Source: an uncultured Pseudomonadota bacterium (GTDB lineage Bacteria; Pseudomonadota; Alphaproteobacteria; RF32; CAG-239). Taken from it: DNA of 9,584 bases. Both the position numbers and the translations under genes were made by a program. The stretch spans positions 1 through 9,584 of the forward strand of contig CADBPX010000054.1 in the NCBI GenBank assembly GCA_902796625.1. Direction: 5' to 3'. Below, in pieces: positions 8,163 through 9,584 of the stretch; position 1 is the stretch's first letter; the number at the start of each line of letters is the position of its first letter. Under the pieces are notes generated by a model. The model saw nothing but the letters and a program-made list of their open reading frames with translations. It had not been told where the DNA came from and made no database searches.

Positions 8163-8191
8163 ATCCTACATTTAGTTTGAACAGCGTTCAA
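8163..8191 (-). promoter_or_regulatory. Predicted secA promoter
   Basis: On the minus strand a -35 TTGAAC (8191-8186) and a -10 TAGGAT (8168-8163) are 17 nt apart, placing the start of transcription near 8156 and a leader of about 24 nt. Overlapping alternatives exist, such as TTGACT with TAAATG, so the exact hexamers are uncertain. Confidence 0.45.
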
Positions 8192-8192
8192 A
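8176..8192. promoter_or_regulatory. Perfect inverted repeat over the secA -35: candidate operator
   Basis: TTTGAAC and GTTCAAA flank a 3-nt centre AGC, giving a perfect 7-bp inverted repeat that covers the predicted secA -35 and lies about 45 bp upstream of the PPIase -35. A dimeric regulator bound here would block secA transcription and could also affect the divergent gene. It resembles but does not match a Gram-positive LexA box (GAAC-N4-GTTC) and is not the alphaproteobacterial GTTC-N7-GTTC box. No regulator is identified. Confidence 0.4.
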
Positions 8193-8236
8193 GTCAAGAG
8201 TATGCACAAAAGTTATAAACTAATTATAAAAATACT

Positions 8237-8265
8237 TTGAATTTTACAAATAAAGTATATATGAT
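8237..8265 (+). promoter_or_regulatory. Predicted sigma70-type promoter of the PPIase gene
   Basis: TTGAAT (8237-8242) and TATGAT (8260-8265) are separated by the ideal 17 nt, with an AT-rich region upstream. Transcription would start near 8272, giving a leader of about 26 nt that carries the GGAGG ribosome site. Confidence 0.6.
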
Positions 8266-8287
8266 AAGAACGAAAGAATTACTTATT

Positions 8288-8292
8288 GGAGG
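8288..8292 (+). promoter_or_regulatory. Strong Shine-Dalgarno of the PPIase gene
   Basis: GGAGG sits 5 nt before the ATG at 8298. It rules out the in-frame TTG at 8286, which would place the ribosome site inside the coding sequence, and suggests efficient translation. Confidence 0.8.
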
Positions 8293-8297
8293 TATTG

Positions 8298-9152
8298 ATG
8301 CAAAAAAAATATATCTACACAACAACCGCAGCATTGGTTGTTTTGATTGCAGCCGCTTTTGCTTACAAAGTATCTGCAGAAAAAAATAACGGCATTGCCG
8401 CTGTTGTTAACGGCGAACAAATCACGGTTGCCGAAATCAAAGAGGCTTACGAGCAAAACCCACAAATTAAAGCCCAGGTTTCTTTTGAAAACTTCTATAA
8501 TCATGCTTTAGATGTTATGGTTAACAGCAAGCTGGCTTCTCAAGCTGCCAAGGCTTCAAACATTGCGGCTACACCGGAATACCAGAAGCAATTAGCTACA
8601 TTACAAGACGAATTAGCACGTCAAATGTACATTGATAAACTGGTCAAAGAAGCTGTTACCGATGAAGCGGTTAAAAAGGTTTACGATGATTATGTAGCTC
8701 AATTCAAGAGCCAAAAAGAAATCAAGGCTAAACATATTTTGGTTGAAACCGAACAAGAAGCTAAAGATATCATCAAAAAGTTAGATGAAAAATCTGCTAA
8801 GTTTGATGACTTAGCCCGTCAATACTCTAAAGATCAACCTGATTTGGGTTACTTTACAAAAGAGATGATGGTACCGGAATTTTCTGAAGTTGCCTTTACT
8901 TTGGCAAAAGGTACTTACTCTAAAGTTCCGGCAAAGACCGAGTTTGGCTACCATGTCATTTATGTTGAAGATGTTCGCGATTCGAAACCTTTACCATTGC
9001 AAGATATTGAACAGCAAATTCGCAACAACTTATCTCAATCAGCTGTTGCTCAAATTGTTGAAAAGTTAAATGCTGAAGGCCAAGTTGAAAAATATGACTT
9101 GAACGGCAAGAAAATCGAACCGGCTAAACCAGCCAAAGTAGAAAGCAAATAA
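8298..9152 (+). CDS. Secreted parvulin-type peptidyl-prolyl cis-trans isomerase (SurA/PpiC/PrsA-like)
   Basis: This 284-aa periplasmic folding factor isomerises peptidyl-proline bonds in exported proteins. Residues 1-27 form a Sec signal peptide: KK near the start, a hydrophobic core (about 11-23) and a cleavage site after VSA (A27). No lipobox cysteine is present, so it is soluble rather than a lipoprotein. Residues 31-135 are a helical chaperone region opening with GIAAVVNGEQIT, typical of SurA N-terminal domains. The parvulin domain covers 140-228, with conserved histidines H146 in AKHILVE and H219 in GYHVIYVED, and DLGYF at 182-186. The loop before DLGYF (SKDQP) is shorter than the usual one with GG. 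The C-terminus is lysine- and proline-rich. The gene diverges from secA, an arrangement I recall as common in Alphaproteobacteria, and it ends just before a strong terminator, so it is probably monocistronic. Confidence 0.95.
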   Translation: MQKKYIYTTTAALVVLIAAAFAYKVSAEKNNGIAAVVNGEQITVAEIKEAYEQNPQIKAQVSFENFYNHALDVMVNSKLASQAAKASNIAATPEYQKQLATLQDELARQMYIDKLVKEAVTDEAVKKVYDDYVAQFKSQKEIKAKHILVETEQEAKDIIKKLDEKSAKFDDLARQYSKDQPDLGYFTKEMMVPEFSEVAFTLAKGTYSKVPAKTEFGYHVIYVEDVRDSKPLPLQDIEQQIRNNLSQSAVAQIVEKLNAEGQVEKYDLNGKKIEPAKPAKVESK

Positions 9153-9167
9153 TGTGTTTTAACTTTA

Positions 9168-9195
9168 AAAAGGCCTGATATTTATCAGGCCTTTT
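9168..9195. terminator. Bidirectional intrinsic terminator
   Basis: A perfect 13-bp inverted repeat (AAAAGGCCTGATA, then TT, then TATCAGGCCTTTT) starts 16 bp after the PPIase stop. The GGCCTGATA core is flanked by A on the left and T on the right, so each strand ends its hairpin in a U-tract. It therefore serves the PPIase gene and the convergent minus-strand gene that ends at 9225. Confidence 0.9.
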
Positions 9196-9224
9196 CTATT
9201 TTATCATTTAAATATCTAATCCCA

Positions 9225-9584
9225 TCAACGACCACGGCTCCTTCTTGTTGAGCGGCCGACAGATTTTTTAGCATTGTGCTTGAGTGGAACGTTTCCCAAT
9301 CCTTGCACTTTGTTGAATCGCACTGTATCAACTTCCTGCACATTTTGCTGATTCTTATCATAGTTTGGAAAATGACTTTGAGCATACTTTATTTGCTTTT
9401 GATGCCAATCGTAAGATGAATTTACCACAGCCTGATAAGCTTCCCACATCTGCTTCGGACGAACTTGCTGCTTAGTATCATTCCTATCATTCTCTGCTTT
9501 ATTCCAAAGAATATTTAAACAAGTTTTTGGTGAGAGTTCAGCGGTCTTGATAATAAATGCATGCGATTTCGGACCATACGGCAC
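9225..9584 (-). CDS. Unidentified protein, C-terminal 119 residues
   Basis: The frame is open to the right edge of the window. The first codon there is GTG only by chance, so the true start lies outside and only the C-terminus is seen. I do not recognise the family. The fragment begins VPYGPKSHAFIIKTAELSPKTC, followed by a polar, glutamine- and asparagine-rich region with many aromatic residues, and it ends in a very basic tail (KKSVGRSTRRSRGR). The pattern F-x-I, then a few residues, L-S, then C resembles the same point of the pilin-like protein at 4539-5453 (FKISYQGLSKENC), so it could be another pilin-like surface protein, but the match is short. A second frame (9385-9185, ending in DGIRYLNDKIEKA) overlaps the tail and stops inside the terminator stem, so a frameshift near the end cannot be excluded. 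The gene converges on the PPIase gene and shares its terminator. Confidence 0.65.
   Translation of the reverse strand: MPYGPKSHAFIIKTAELSPKTCLNILWNKAENDRNDTKQQVRPKQMWEAYQAVVNSSYDWHQKQIKYAQSHFPNYDKNQQNVQEVDTVRFNKVQGLGNVPLKHNAKKSVGRSTRRSRGR

Noticed and set aside
8176..8192. LexA (SOS) box upstream of secA
   Set aside because: GAAC and GTTC are 3 nt apart, while the Gram-positive box needs 4 and the alphaproteobacterial box is a direct repeat GTTC-N7-GTTC.
8133..8297. Small gene or RNA in the divergent intergenic region
   Set aside because: The 165 bp are filled by two promoters, ribosome sites and the inverted repeat. No open frame with a start signal and no stable RNA fold was seen.

Overview
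The window looks like a chromosomal segment of a low-GC alphaproteobacterium, possibly one of the uncultured host-associated lineages. The best evidence is the divergent arrangement of secA and a secreted SurA/PpiC-type peptidyl-prolyl isomerase, which I recall as common in Alphaproteobacteria. The lineage is an inference; no rRNA or other decisive marker is present. There is no tRNA, rRNA, CRISPR array, insertion sequence or phage signature.

Layout. From 1 to 4412, four genes lie on the minus strand in the order serS, a HAD-family phosphatase, a membrane-anchored protein of unknown function, and the N-terminal part of a protein resembling M49 (dipeptidyl peptidase III-like) peptidases. The last three are tightly coupled: each downstream start codon overlaps the preceding stop by exactly 11 bp. 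A sigma70-like promoter (TTGTAA-16-TATAAT) precedes serS. From 4539 to 8132, also on the minus strand, are secA and, 3 bp after its stop, a 304-aa single-pass membrane protein whose outer domain resembles the globular domain of PilS/type IVb pilins. Bases 8133-8297 form a divergent promoter region with a perfect inverted repeat over the secA -35. The PPIase gene follows on the plus strand and ends at a strong bidirectional terminator (9168-9195). The 3' part of an unidentified minus-strand gene faces it and runs off the right edge.

Function. SecA drives Sec-dependent export, and the divergent PPIase carries a Sec signal peptide and would help fold exported proteins, so this pair is an export and folding module. 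The pilin-like protein is probably co-transcribed with secA and should itself be membrane-inserted with a cysteine-containing outer domain. The serS unit joins a housekeeping tRNA synthetase to three less ordinary genes. The points most worth following are the uncleaved-anchor pilin-like protein, the membrane protein with a possible degenerate AMMECR1-like domain, and its coupling to the HAD and M49-like genes. I do not see a clear new defence or mobile system.
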